A stretch of DNA of 13,141 nucleotides from an uncultured Limnohabitans sp. (GCF_937889215.1 NZ_CALBEX010000501.1:1-13141); one strand, 5' to 3'; positions 1 to 8,410 are shown, counted from the stretch's first letter. A program made the numbers and translations. Notes: generated from the letters alone by a model not told the origin.

Positions 1-230
1 ACAGGCGTGCCTTGCTGGCGGTGCGCTTGCCAGCGCGCTTCACTGGCGCGGGCACTGGCCAACGCGCTTGGCGCGTCCACCAGACAAAAGGCGTTGATTT
101 GGGGGTTGACGCGCTCGATGCGCTCAAGCACCGCCTGGGTCACCTCCACCGGCGAGGCCTGGCCGCTGCGGTACAGCGCCAACAGCGCGTGGGCGGGTGT
201 CTGGGTCAGGTCGTGTGAGGGGTTGTTCAT
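1..230 (-). CDS. Amidase-family protein, N-terminal part (runs off the window)
   Basis: On the minus strand an ATG at 230-228 opens a frame that stays open to base 1, giving 76 residues. It begins MNNPSHDLTQTPAHALLALY and then has the usual amidase-signature N-terminal helices: a short 'SGQASPVEVTQAVLERIERV' segment followed by NPQINAF. This is the pattern that precedes the catalytic Lys in the GatA/FAAH-like amidase family, which hydrolyses amide bonds. The catalytic triad lies beyond the window edge, so substrate and integrity cannot be judged. It shares the spaced pattern RI-R-NPQ-NA with the divergent amidase at 297, so the two are probably paralogues that share a control region. No strong Shine-Dalgarno is seen before the ATG. 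An annotated GatA subunit is a less likely alternative, because gatB/gatC are not nearby. Confidence 0.8.
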   Translation of the reverse strand, partial: MNNPSHDLTQTPAHALLALYRSGQASPVEVTQAVLERIERVNPQINAFCLVDAPSALASARASEARWQAHRQQGTP

Positions 231-242
231 GGGGGTGCAGCC

Positions 243-270
243 TTGACGGTGTTGTGGACAAATTCATAAT
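243..270 (+). promoter_or_regulatory. Sigma-70-like promoter for the rightward amidase
   Basis: TTGACG (243-248) and CATAAT (265-270) are separated by 16 bp, each one mismatch from the consensus hexamers. Transcription would begin near 277, giving a leader of about 20 nt before the ATG at 297. No clear Shine-Dalgarno lies in that leader. The promoter is seen as sequence; its use is inferred. Confidence 0.6.
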
Positions 271-280
271 ACAAGTCCAC
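254..280. promoter_or_regulatory. Inverted repeat over the -10 in the divergent amidase region (operator candidate)
   Basis: GTGGAC (254-259) and GTCCAC (275-280) are perfect reverse complements with a 15-bp AT-rich spacer. Arm-to-arm spacing is 21 bp, two helical turns, and the dyad centre (267) falls inside the -10 hexamer at 265-270. This geometry suits a dimeric repressor controlling one or both divergent amidase genes. No regulator gene is visible in the window, and a 6-bp-arm repeat can arise by chance. Confidence 0.35.
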
Positions 281-296
281 TCAAGCGTCTCGCCAT

Positions 297-1726
297 ATGG
301 TCAACCCTGATTCCTCTGCACTGGATTTGTCCCGCGCCATTCACCTCAAACAGGTGTCTTGCGAGGAAGTCATGCAATCCACCCTCCAGCGCATTGCGCG
401 CCTGAATCCGCAATCCAACGCCATCGTCAGCCTGCAAGAACCCGAACTTTTGATGGCACAGGCGCGTGAACGCGATGCCCAATTGGCGAAAGGCGAGTCC
501 ATGGGCTGGATGCACGGCATGCCTCAAGCCATCAAGGATTTGGCCAATGCACAAGGCCTGCGCACCAGTTTGGGCAGCCCGCTCATGAAAGACTTTGTGG
601 CCTCTGAAGATGGCCTCATGGCCCAGCGCATGAAAGCCGCAGGCGCCATCGTGATCGGTAAGACCAACACGCCCGAATTTGGCCTGGGCTCACACACCTT
701 CAACGAAGTGTTTGGCCCGACCCGCAACGCCTGGGACCCGAGCAAATCGGCGGGTGGCAGCAGCGGCGGTGCGGCCGTGGCACTGGCCCAGCGCCTGCTG
801 CCCGTGGCCGATGGTTCGGACTTCATGGGCAGTTTGCGCAACCCTGCGGGCTGGAACCATGTGTTTGGCATGCGCCCGTCGCAGGGCCGGGTGCCCATGT
901 CGCCCGCGCAAGACGTGTTCATTGCCCAACTGGGCACTGAAGGCCCCATGGGCCGCCATGTGCGCGATGTGGCCATGCTGCTGTCGACACAAGCTGGAGC
1001 CCATCCGTCCAGCCCCTTGAGCCTGACCGGTGACTCGGCTGTGTTTGCTGGCACGTTGGACATGGACCCGAAGGGCCAGCGCGTCGGCTGGCTGGGCAAC
1101 CTGCAAGGCTACCTGCCCATGGAAGAAGGCGTTCTGGATGTGTGCGAATCGGCACTGAACAGCTTTTCGGGCATGGGCTGCACCGTTGATGAAGCGCGTC
1201 TAGGCATGCCACCTGAGCAAATTTGGCAAGCTTGGCTTGTGTGGCGGCAGGCTTTGGTGGGGCCGCGCATCGCACCATTCCTCATCAACCCGGTCAACCG
1301 GGCGCACATCAAAGCCGAGGCGCTGTGGGAGCACGACCTGTCACTCAACCTGACAGGGGCCCAACTCATGGCCGCCAGCGCCAGCCGCACGCGTTTTTAC
1401 ATGAGCATGCTGCAGCTGTTTGAAAAATTCGACAGTTAGCCATTCCGACGGCCCAAGTCTGGCCCTTTGATGTGTCGCTGCGCTGGCCACAAAGCATTGC
1501 GGGCCAAAGCATGGACACCTACCACCGCTGGATGGAGGTGGTGATTTACGCCACCTTTGCGGGCTTGCCATCCATCAGCGTGCCTGCAGGCTTTGGCGCA
1601 AACGGCCTGCCCATGGGCCTGGCCCTCATTGGCAAACCCCAAGGGGACCTGGCACTGCTGAAACTGGCCCACGCCTACGAAATGGCCACCCAAGTGATGA
1701 TCAACCGCCGCCCGCCTGGCGTTTGA
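297..1726 (+). pseudogene. Amidase with a single-base frameshift near 1436
   Basis: The first frame (297-1439) encodes 380 residues and ends FEKFDS-stop. The rest of the protein continues in another frame from about 1436 to 1726 (LAIPTAQVWPFDV onward, then MEVV-ATFAGLPSISVPAGF). Restoring one base, most simply a T in the TT at 1436-1437, gives about 476 residues, a normal amidase length. Amidase-signature features are intact: Lys80 in QAIKDLANAQG, cis-Ser155 in AGGSSGG, and nucleophile Ser179 in SDFMGSLRNPA. The 75- and 24-residue spacings equal those of Lys142/Ser217/Ser241 in FAAH. The usual GGS before the nucleophile is MGS. The lost C-terminal part includes a conserved core strand, so the truncated product is probably inactive. 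This may be a real mutation or a sequencing/assembly error. The native substrate is unknown. It starts at the ATG at 297 beneath the promoter at 243-270. Confidence 0.85.
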
Positions 1727-1750
1727 AGGTGGGCCTCGGCTTCACGCCCG

Positions 1751-1768
1751 GGGTGACACCGTCAGCCC
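1751..1768. other. Small hairpin between convergent amidase and rhodanese genes
   Basis: GGGTGAC (1751-1757) can pair with GTCAGCCC (1761-1768) across a 3-nt loop with one bulged G. It lies in the 55-bp gap between two convergent stop codons. No T-run follows on either strand, so a conventional intrinsic terminator is not supported; it may act only as a 3'-end stabiliser, or not at all. Confidence 0.2.
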
Positions 1769-1781
1769 AGTCAAACTCACC

Positions 1782-2216
1782 TCAATTTTGCTGCCAAGGC
1801 AAGCCACGCAAGCGCCAACCGCCCGACACGCCTCGGTGCGCTTGCGCATCCGGGTCGCCCTCAAAGCCTTCGAGGATGTTGTAGGCCTGCAGGCCCAATT
1901 CGGTGGCACGTTGGGCGGCGGCGATCGAGCGCACACCGCTGCGACACAGCAGCACCAGTTTTTTGCCGCCCGCACCCACCGCTTGCACGCCCGCGTCAAA
2001 GTCGGGGTTCATGGCCATGCCGGGCCACTGTTTCCAGGCCAAGGCGTGCGCGCCGGGCACAAAACCCACCCAGGCGCGTTCGGCGTCGGTGCGCACGTCC
2101 ACCAGTTCGGCCTCGCCCGACTGCACCCAGGCCCAGGCCTGCTCTGGCGAAATGTCGCCAGCGTAAGTGGCGGCGGGTTGAATGGCAGCAAGTGCTGTGG
2201 GTGCTGGTGCAGTCAT
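1782..2216 (-). CDS. Single-domain rhodanese-like protein
   Basis: This 144-residue protein is one rhodanese domain. It has DISPEQAW near residue 21, the ELVDVRTDAER strand at 37-47, GFVPGAHALAW at 51-61, and the active loop CRSGVRS at 91-97 with Cys91 as the predicted persulfide-forming nucleophile. It ends with the G-W-GLPW tail seen in many betaproteobacterial members. Such proteins carry sulfane sulfur in the cytoplasm (thiosulfate sulfurtransferase EC 2.8.1.1 or a relay role), but the true acceptor is unknown. The frame extends upstream to 2306. I chose the ATG at 2216-2214 because the family begins just before the domain and the extra 30 residues look like non-coding sequence. Its 3' end faces the amidase pseudogene and its 5' end diverges from icmF. 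The Shine-Dalgarno is weak. Confidence 0.88.
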   Translation of the reverse strand: MTAPAPTALAAIQPAATYAGDISPEQAWAWVQSGEAELVDVRTDAERAWVGFVPGAHALAWKQWPGMAMNPDFDAGVQAVGAGGKKLVLLCRSGVRSIAAAQRATELGLQAYNILEGFEGDPDAQAHRGVSGGWRLRGLPWQQN

Positions 2217-2313
2217 GGGGTGTTCATCCAAAAGGTTTAACAGGGTCTGCTCAACAGAAGCAAGCCCAAATGATAGCTTTGACCCGGCCTGAAGACCGCG
2301 CACCAAAGTGTCA

Positions 2314-2342
2314 GTGACAGGACAGGCTGCAGCGGCTAAGAT
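2314..2342 (+). promoter_or_regulatory. Candidate promoter for icmF
   Basis: GTGACA (2314-2319) and TAAGAT (2337-2342) are 17 bp apart, giving a start near 2349. The palindrome at 2354-2375 would then cover the first transcribed bases, a position typical for repression. An alternative is that TTGACG (2354-2359) is the -35 of a MerR-type promoter, but no good -10 lies 17-19 bp beyond it. Confidence 0.4.
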
Positions 2343-2353
2343 GCGGGTTTTGG

Positions 2354-2375
2354 TTGACGTTTACGTCAACGTCAA
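2354..2375. promoter_or_regulatory. 22-bp near-perfect palindrome upstream of icmF (LiuR/MerR-type operator candidate)
   Basis: The two 11-bp halves are TTGACGTTTAC and GTCAACGTCAA. Ten of eleven pairs are complementary (2362/2367 fails) and the flanking G2353/C2376 also pair. An inner 18-bp stretch (2353-2370) is itself a perfect palindrome with a TT centre. The sequence resembles, from memory, the operators of the MerR-family regulator LiuR for branched-chain amino acid and acyl-CoA catabolic genes in proteobacteria. An acyl-CoA mutase would be a sensible target. It lies 34 bp before the icmF ATG. The regulator itself is not in the window. Confidence 0.6.
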
Positions 2376-2409
2376 CGCCATCCAGATCGCCCGCTAACGG
2401 AGACGCCCC

Positions 2410-5400
2410 ATGACCGACTTGTCCGCTGAATTCAAAGCCCTGGCCGAATACCGCCCCACGAACAAGGTGCGCTTTGTCACCGCCGCCAGTCTGTTTGACG
2501 GCCACGACGCGGCCATCAACATCATGCGCCGTATCTTGCAGAGCATGGGGGCAGAAGTGATCCACCTGGGGCACAACCGCTCGGTGGACGAGGTGGTGAC
2601 CGCCGCGCTGCAAGAAGACGCGCAAGGCATCGCGATCAGCTCGTACCAGGGTGGGCACAACGAATACTTCAGCTACATGGTCGATTTGCTCAAAGCCCGT
2701 GGCGGTGAGCACATCCAAGTGTTTGGCGGCGGCGGCGGCATGATCGTGCCCTCTGAGATCCGAGCCTTGGCCGATCAAGGCGTGCGCATCTTCAGCCCCG
2801 AAGACGGCCAAAAGATGGGCTTGGCCGGCATGATTGGTGAGATGGTCATGCGCTGCGACCAAGACGTGAGCCCCCTGGCCCCTAAATCTGTGGACGCCAT
2901 CCAAGGCCACGGCGAGATGAACTGGCGCGCCCTGGCGCAGCTGATCACCGCTTTGGAAAACGGCAAGGCCGATGCCAGCGTGGTCGCGGCTGTGCGCGAA
3001 CAAGCCGCGCCAAAGAAAGTGCCCGTGTTGGGCATCACCGGCACTGGCGGTGCGGGCAAGTCTTCTCTGACGGATGAATTGATCCGCCGCCTGCGCCTGG
3101 ACCAGGGCGATGCGCTGCGTGTGGCCGTGATTTCCATCGACCCTTCGCGCCGCAAGAGCGGTGGCGCTCTGCTGGGTGACCGCATCCGCATGAATGCAAT
3201 TTCACCCTGGTCACAAGGCCCACGCGTGTTCATGCGCTCGCTGGCCACGCGTGACTTTGGCAGTGAAATTTCAGCCGCCCTGCCCGACGTGGTCGCAGCC
3301 TGCAAGGTGGCAGGCTTTGACTTGATCGTGGTCGAGACTTCGGGCATTGGCCAGGGCGATGCGGCCATCGTGCCGCATGTGGACGTGCCCATGTACGTGA
3401 TGACGCCCGAGTTCGGTGCGGCCAGCCAGCTCGAAAAAATCGACATGCTCGACTTTGCCGAGTTCGTGGCCATCAACAAGTTTGACCGCAAGGGATCGTC
3501 TGACGCCTTGCGCGACGTGGCCAAGCAGGTGCAGCGCAACAAAGAAGCCTGGACCGTTCCCACCGAGCAGATGCCGGTGTTTGGCACCATGGCAGCGCGA
3601 TTCAACGACGACGGCGTGACCGCGCTCTACCAAGCGCTCAAGCTGCGCCTGGCCGAGCTGGGCATGAAAACCACGGAGGGCCGCCTGCCCGTGGTCAGCG
3701 TGCGTTACAGCACGCACCAAAACCCCGTGGTGCCCGGCGCCCGCACACGCTACCTGGCCGAGATCAGCGACACCGTGCGCGGTTACAAAAAACGCGCTGT
3801 CGACCAATCCCGCTTGGCCCGCGAAATCCAACAACTGCGCGCCGCCGCCCGCATGCTCGAAGTGGGCAAATCAGGCCGCCCAAAAGCCGCTGAGGCCGCG
3901 ATTGACTTGGCCGTGCAGCGCGAACAAATCCAAGACCCCACTGCCCGCAAACTGCTGGCCCAATGGCCCGACCTGCAAAAAGCCTACGCGGGCGACGAGT
4001 ACGTGGTGAAAATCCGCGACAAAGAGATTCGCACCGCGCTGACCACCAAGTCCTTGTCAGGCACAACGATTCGCAAGGTGGCGCTGCCGCAATACGAAGA
4101 CGATGGCGAAGTGCTCAAGTGGTTGATGCTGGACAACGTGCCCGGCAGCTACCCCTACACCGCAGGCACCTTTGCCTTCAAGCGCGAGGGCGAAGACCCC
4201 ACCCGCATGTTTGCGGGCGAAGGCGACCCCTTCCGCACCAACCGCCGCTTCAAACTGGTCAGCGAAGGCCTGCCCGCCAAGCGCCTGTCCACTGCCTTCG
4301 ACTCGGTCACGCTGTACGGCAACGACCCTGACCTGCGCCCCGACATCTACGGCAAGATCGGCAACTCGGGCGTGAACGTGGCCACGCTGGACGACATGAA
4401 GGTGCTGTACTCGGGCTTTGACCTGTGCAACCCGACCACCAGCGTGTCGATGACCATCAACGGCCCTGCGCCCTCGATTTTGGCCATGTTCATGAACACG
4501 GCGATCGATCAAAATCTCGACAAGTTCAAAACCGATAACAGCCGCGAACCCACTGAGGCCGAGGCCGCCAAGATCAAGGCTTGGGTGCTGGCCAACGTGC
4601 GCGGCACGGTGCAGGCCGACATCCTGAAAGAAGACCAAGGCCAAAACACCTGCATTTTCAGCACCGAGTTTTCGCTCAAAGTCATGGGGGATGTGGCGCA
4701 GTATTTTGTGCACCACGACGTGCGCAACTTTTACTCGGTGTCCATCAGCGGTTACCACATCGCTGAAGCCGGGGCCAACCCAATCAGCCAGCTGGCCTTC
4801 ACGCTGTCGAATGGCTTCACCTTTGTGGAAGCGTACTTGGCGCGTGGCATGCACATCGACGACTTCGCACCCAACCTGTCGTTCTTCTTCAGCAACGGCA
4901 TGGACCCCGAGTACACCGTCATGGGCCGTGTGGCACGCCGCATCTGGGCGGTGGCCATGAAAGAGAAGTACGGCGCCAACGAGCGCAGCCAGAAGCTCAA
5001 GTACCACATCCAGACTTCGGGCCGCTCATTGCACGCGCAAGAGATCCAGTTCAACGACATCCGCACCACGCTGCAAGCGCTGATTGCGATCTACGACAAC
5101 TGCAACAGCCTGCACACCAACGCGTTTGACGAAGCCATCACCACGCCCACCGAAGACTCGGTGCGCCGCGCCATGGCGATCCAGATGATCATCAACCGCG
5201 AATGGGGCTTGGCAAAAAACGAGAACCCGAGCCAAGGCGCCTTCATCATCGAAGAGCTGACCGAGTTGCTGGAAGAGGCCGTGCTGGCCGAGTTCGAAAA
5301 AATCGCCGAACGCGGCGGTGTTTTGGGCGCGATGGAAACCGGCTACCAGCGCGGCAAGATCCAGGACGAGTCCATGCACTACGAGATGCTCAAGCACACC

Positions 5401-5700
5401 GGCGAGCTGCCCATCATCGGCGTCAACACCTTCCGCAATCCCAAGGGCGACGAGGTCATGGAAACCCTAGAGCTGGCCCGCTCGACCGAGGAAGAAAAGC
5501 AGTCGCAACTCCAGCGCCTGAACGACTTCCACGCGCTGCACGCTGCCGAATCACCGGCCATGCTCAAGCGTTTGCAGCAAGCGGTGATCGACAACGGCAA
5601 CGTGTTTGAAGTGCTGATGGACGCGGTGCGGGTGTGCTCGCTCGGTCAGATCACCAATGCGTTGTTTGAGGTGGGTGGTCAGTACCGGCGCAACATGTGA
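2410..5700 (+). CDS. icmF: Fused isobutyryl-CoA mutase (B12 domain, G-protein chaperone and mutase)
   Basis: IcmF interconverts isobutyryl-CoA and n-butyryl-CoA with adenosylcobalamin (EC 5.4.99.13). The 1096 residues match the family length and order. The N-terminal B12 domain (~20-150) carries DGHDAA with axial-ligand candidate His32. The MeaI-type GTPase (~200-420) has a P-loop GTGGAGKSS (211-219, Lys217) and NKFD at 356-359. After a linker, the mutase barrel (~530-1096) has [49 protein letters not shown] (His783) and [13 protein letters not shown]. Phe588 and Gln745 appear to occupy the places of the Tyr and Arg that recognise methylmalonyl-CoA, which favours isobutyryl-CoA over methylmalonyl-CoA; this alignment is from memory. 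GGAG at 2399-2402 is 7 nt before the ATG. The palindrome at 2354-2375 suggests control by a branched-chain acyl-CoA regulator. The reading frame is intact. Some IcmF proteins also act on isovaleryl/pivalyl-CoA. Confidence 0.95.
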   Translation: MTDLSAEFKALAEYRPTNKVRFVTAASLFDGHDAAINIMRRILQSMGAEVIHLGHNRSVDEVVTAALQEDAQGIAISSYQGGHNEYFSYMVDLLKARGGEHIQVFGGGGGMIVPSEIRALADQGVRIFSPEDGQKMGLAGMIGEMVMRCDQDVSPLAPKSVDAIQGHGEMNWRALAQLITALENGKADASVVAAVREQAAPKKVPVLGITGTGGAGKSSLTDELIRRLRLDQGDALRVAVISIDPSRRKSGGALLGDRIRMNAISPWSQGPRVFMRSLATRDFGSEISAALPDVVAACKVAGFDLIVVETSGIGQGDAAIVPHVDVPMYVMTPEFGAASQLEKIDMLDFAEFVAINKFDRKGSSDALRDVAKQVQRNKEAWTVPTEQMPVFGTMAARFNDDGVTALYQALKLRLAELGMKTTEGRLPVVSVRYSTHQNPVVPGARTRYLAEISDTVRGYKKRAVDQSRLAREIQQLRAAARMLEVGKSGRPKAAEAAIDLAVQREQIQDPTARKLLAQWPDLQKAYAGDEYVVKIRDKEIRTALTTKSLSGTTIRKVALPQYEDDGEVLKWLMLDNVPGSYPYTAGTFAFKREGEDPTRMFAGEGDPFRTNRRFKLVSEGLPAKRLSTAFDSVTLYGNDPDLRPDIYGKIGNSGVNVATLDDMKVLYSGFDLCNPTTSVSMTINGPAPSILAMFMNTAIDQNLDKFKTDNSREPTEAEAAKIKAWVLANVRGTVQADILKEDQGQNTCIFSTEFSLKVMGDVAQYFVHHDVRNFYSVSISGYHIAEAGANPISQLAFTLSNGFTFVEAYLARGMHIDDFAPNLSFFFSNGMDPEYTVMGRVARRIWAVAMKEKYGANERSQKLKYHIQTSGRSLHAQEIQFNDIRTTLQALIAIYDNCNSLHTNAFDEAITTPTEDSVRRAMAIQMIINREWGLAKNENPSQGAFIIEELTELLEEAVLAEFEKIAERGGVLGAMETGYQRGKIQDESMHYEMLKHTGELPIIGVNTFRNPKGDEVMETLELARSTEEEKQSQLQRLNDFHALHAAESPAMLKRLQQAVIDNGNVFEVLMDAVRVCSLGQITNALFEVGGQYRRNM

Positions 5701-5703
5701 TCC

Positions 5704-6636
5704 TTAAAAGTTCACCCGATCCCCGCCCTTGAGCGCCAGCATGCTGCGCGCTTCATCGGGGGTGGCGATCTCCAGGTTCAGAGCTTCGAGCACTGTTCGG
5801 ATGCGCTGCACCTGCTGAGCGCTGGACTCGGCCAATTTTCCAGGGCCGATCCACAGCGAGTCTTCCAGGCCCACCCGCACGTTCGAGCCCATGGCCGCGC
5901 CGATGCTGGCCAGAGCGATCTGGCCCTTGCCTGCCCCCAAAATCGACCACTGGTAATCGTTGCCAAACAAGCGGTCGGCCGTGCGGCGCATGTGCATCAG
6001 GTCTTCTGGGTGCGGACCGATGCCGCCCAAAATGCCGAACACCGACTGCACGAACAACGGCCCCGTGACCAGCCCCCGATCACGGAAGTGCGCCAGGTTG
6101 TACAGGTGGCTGATGTCGTAACACTCGAACTCAAAGCGGGTGCCGTTTTCGGTGCCCAGGCGCAAGATGGTTTCGATGTCCTTGTAGGTATTTTTGAACA
6201 CCAGATCGCGGCTTTTTTCAAGGTGCTCACGCTCCCACTCGTGCTCAAAATTTTGGAACCGATCGAGTATGGGGAACAAGCCGAAATTCATCGAGCCCAT
6301 GTTGAGCGACGCCACCTCGGGCTTGAAGGTCAGGGCCGGCTGCATGCGCTCGTGCACCGTCATGTGCGGGCTACCGCCGGTGGTCAGGTTGATGACGGCG
6401 TTGGTGCTGGCTTTGATCTTTTGCAAAAACGGCACAAAAAACGCCGGGTCTTGCGTGGGACGGCCGTCTGCAGGATCACGGGCGTGCAGGTGCAAGATGG
6501 CCGCGCCCGCCTCGGCCGCGGCAATCGCCGCGTCGGCGATCTCGTCGGCCGTCACCGGCAAATGCGGCGACATGCTAGGCGTGTGGATGGCCCCCGTGGG
6601 GGCGCAGGTGATGATGACTTTGCGGGCTTGGCGCAT
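5704..6636 (-). CDS. Beta-keto acid cleavage enzyme, BKACE/DUF849 family (Kce-like)
   Basis: This 310-residue TIM-barrel protein is of the BKACE family (3-keto-5-aminohexanoate cleavage protein in many annotations). The family uses Zn and acetyl-CoA to convert a beta-keto acid into acetoacetate plus an acyl-CoA. Visible features are VIITCAPTGAIHTPSMSPHL at 7-26, the Zn-ligand pair His49/His51 in ILHLHARDP, NLTTGG at 83-88, VFGILGGIGPHPEDL at 199-213, GAGKGQIALAS at 234-244, and Glu258 in VGLEDSLW as the likely third metal ligand. The ATG at 6636-6634 is preferred over one 23 codons upstream because AGGAG (6648-6644) sits 7 nt before it. The substrate class of this family varies and cannot be read here; lysine fermentation is unlikely with no kdd/kal genes nearby. 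It converges on icmF with a 3-bp gap. Confidence 0.9.
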   Translation of the reverse strand: MRQARKVIITCAPTGAIHTPSMSPHLPVTADEIADAAIAAAEAGAAILHLHARDPADGRPTQDPAFFVPFLQKIKASTNAVINLTTGGSPHMTVHERMQPALTFKPEVASLNMGSMNFGLFPILDRFQNFEHEWEREHLEKSRDLVFKNTYKDIETILRLGTENGTRFEFECYDISHLYNLAHFRDRGLVTGPLFVQSVFGILGGIGPHPEDLMHMRRTADRLFGNDYQWSILGAGKGQIALASIGAAMGSNVRVGLEDSLWIGPGKLAESSAQQVQRIRTVLEALNLEIATPDEARSMLALKGGDRVNF

Positions 6637-6771
6637 GAACAGGCTCCTGAAAGTGATTGGCCAGCATTCGCTGACGATGGCTGTGCGCCAGCATGCCCTT
6701 CTCACTGTGTTTCGAGGGTCACCAAGGCAACAAGCTCAGCCGCTTTTGATCATCCCGCAAATACCTCGCAA

Positions 6772-6825
6772 GTCGGGCCTTCACGGCCCAACGTTTTGGC
6801 ATTTCGCAAAGCAACATTTTGAAAC
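6772..6825. repeat. Diverged half copy of the hairpin repeat seen at 10393-10489
   Basis: GTCGGGCC (6772-6779), a TTCAC loop and GGCCCAAC (6785-6792) form a stem of eight positions with one mismatch. This 21-base hairpin matches the one at 10393-10413 at 18 positions. The next segment also matches: GCAAAGCAACATTTTG (6806-6821) against GAGAAGCAATATTTTC (10426-10441), 12 of 16, flanked by GTTT (6793-6796) and AAAC (6822-6825). No third hairpin is recognisable. It lies in the 262-bp divergent gap (6637-6898) between the BKACE gene and amn, where I saw no other gene or convincing promoter. Confidence 0.55.
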
Positions 6826-6898
6826 AGCGGCAGCAAGGCACCCGGCCTGCCCTCTGACCATGTGCAACTAAACTCCAAGATCACACCGAGGACACCCC

Positions 6899-8395
6899 AT
6901 GCAGCACCTGCCGCCGTTCATTGCACCTTCCGAACACCACGACGCCGACAGCGCCTTGGCGCAGATTCAGCACATCTACCAGCACAGCGTGAACCACCTG
7001 CGCCAGGCCATGCGCGAGTTTGTAGCGGGCGCGGACATGGCGGACACCCGAGTGCGGGCGTTTTACCCCTTTGTGCGCGTGCAGGTCAACACCGCCAAAC
7101 GCCAGCCCGAGGGGCTGAACAACCGGTTAAGTTATGGTTTCGTGGCCGAAGCGGGGCGCTTTGAAACCACCTTGACCCGGCCCGACCTGTTCGCCTATTA
7201 CATCCGACAGCAACTGATGCTGCTGCTGCAAAACCACGGCGTGAGTCTCCAGGTCGGCACCAGCAGCCAGCAAATACCCATCCACTTTTCTTTCGCCGAC
7301 GATGAACACATGGAAGGCAGCCTGAGCCCGGACCGCCAGGCACTGATGCGAGAAGTATTTGACCTGCCGGACCTGAACGCCATGGACGACGGCATTGCCA
7401 ATGGCACACATGCGCCCACGCCCACCGATGGTCGTCCGCTGTCGCTGTTCACAGCGCCCCGCATCGACTATTCGCTGCAACGCCTGCGCCACTACACCGG
7501 CACCTCGCCGCGCTGGTTTCAAAACTACGTGCTGTTCACCAACTACCAGTTTTACATCGACGAATTCATTGCGCTCGGCCACACTGAAATGCAAAACCCA
7601 AACAGCGAATACATCGCCTTTGTCGAGCCCGGCAACATGGTCACGCGCCGTGTGGGCCTGCCAGCCGAAGAAGTGGACGCACTGGGCCAAACACCACCAC
7701 GCCTGCCGCAAATGCCCGGCTACCACCTGGTGCGCAAAGGCCACAGCGGCATCAGCATGGTCAACATTGGCGTAGGCCCGGCCAATGCCAAAACCATCAC
7801 CGACCACATCGCCGTGCTGCGCCCGCACGCCTGGCTGATGCTGGGCCACTGCGCGGGCCTGCGCACCACGCAGCAACTGGGCGACTATGTGCTGGCCCAC
7901 GCCTATGTGCGCGAGGACCATGTGCTCGACGAAGAGCTGCCGCTTTGGGTGCCCATTCCGGCATTGGCCGAAATTCAGCTGGCGCTCGAGCGTGCGGTGT
8001 CCGAGGTCACCAACTGCCAAGGCTCAGACCTCAAGCGCCTCATGCGCACCGGCACCGTGGCCAGCACCGACAACCGCAACTGGGAACTGTTGCCCGACAA
8101 CTCGCCGCAGCGGCGCTTTAGCCAAAGCCGCGCCGTGGCACTCGACATGGAAAGCGCCACCATTGCCGCCAACGGTTTCAGATTTCGCGTGCCCTACGGC
8201 ACGCTGCTGTGTGTGAGCGACAAACCGCTGCACGGCGAAATAAAGCTGCCCGGCATGGCCAACCACTTTTACCGTGAACGGGTGAACCAGCATTTGCAAA
8301 TTGGCATCCGGGCCTTGGAGTTGCTGCGCGCCGCCGGCCCGGCCCAACTGCACAGCCGCAAGTTGCGCAGCTTTGCCGAAGTGGCTTTTCAGTAG
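6899..8395 (+). CDS. amn: AMP nucleosidase
   Basis: Amn hydrolyses AMP to adenine and ribose 5-phosphate (EC 3.2.2.4), lowering cytoplasmic AMP and feeding purine salvage. At 498 residues it is close to the 484 of the E. coli enzyme. The N-terminal AMP-nucleosidase domain (~15-180) contains RAFYPFVRVQ, NRLSYGF and RPDLFAYYIRQQL. A linker carries DYSLQRLRHYTGT and YVLFTNYQFYIDEFI. The PNP/UDP-phosphorylase-like catalytic domain (~270-480) has GHSGISMVNIGVGPANAKT, LMLGHCAGLR, and ALDMESATIAANGF with Asp416/Glu418 at the expected base/ribose-binding position, then LLCVSDKPLHGE. GAGGA (6888-6892) is 6 nt before the ATG, which fixes the start. A lipid-kinase-family gene begins 15 bp after the stop, so co-transcription is likely. 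No truncation was seen. Confidence 0.95.
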   Translation: MQHLPPFIAPSEHHDADSALAQIQHIYQHSVNHLRQAMREFVAGADMADTRVRAFYPFVRVQVNTAKRQPEGLNNRLSYGFVAEAGRFETTLTRPDLFAYYIRQQLMLLLQNHGVSLQVGTSSQQIPIHFSFADDEHMEGSLSPDRQALMREVFDLPDLNAMDDGIANGTHAPTPTDGRPLSLFTAPRIDYSLQRLRHYTGTSPRWFQNYVLFTNYQFYIDEFIALGHTEMQNPNSEYIAFVEPGNMVTRRVGLPAEEVDALGQTPPRLPQMPGYHLVRKGHSGISMVNIGVGPANAKTITDHIAVLRPHAWLMLGHCAGLRTTQQLGDYVLAHAYVREDHVLDEELPLWVPIPALAEIQLALERAVSEVTNCQGSDLKRLMRTGTVASTDNRNWELLPDNSPQRRFSQSRAVALDMESATIAANGFRFRVPYGTLLCVSDKPLHGEIKLPGMANHFYRERVNQHLQIGIRALELLRAAGPAQLHSRKLRSFAEVAFQ

Positions 8396-8410
8396 AAGGC
8401 GGGCACTGGC

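Noticed and set aside
7..246. Plus-strand frames at the left edge
   Set aside because: The minus strand here encodes a recognisable amidase N-terminus; the plus-strand translations are Ala/Arg/Trp-rich without a motif.
1419..1440. Programmed ribosomal frameshift in the amidase
   Set aside because: The AAAAA run at 1423-1427 could allow a -1 slip, but there is no canonical slippery heptamer and the family sequence stays in the first frame through FDS, past the run; a base deletion is simpler.
1472..1726. A separate small gene of 84 codons starting at GTG 1472
   Set aside because: Its sequence is the C-terminal part of the upstream amidase, displaced by a one-base frameshift, and it has no ribosome site.
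2217..2306. N-terminal extension of the rhodanese to 2306
   Set aside because: The extra 30 residues precede the normal family start, have no domain similarity and would consume most of the intergenic region that likely holds its promoter.
4057..5007. A 316-codon minus-strand frame inside icmF
   Set aside because: It lies wholly antisense to the conserved mutase domain and encodes a Val/His/Gly-rich sequence with no family resemblance.
5992..6871. Plus-strand frames of 225-276 codons over the BKACE gene and its upstream region
   Set aside because: They are antisense to a conserved enzyme with a good Shine-Dalgarno, and the translations resemble no known protein.
7127..8020. A 297-codon minus-strand frame inside amn
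   Set aside because: It is antisense to the conserved AMP nucleosidase sequence and compositionally biased.
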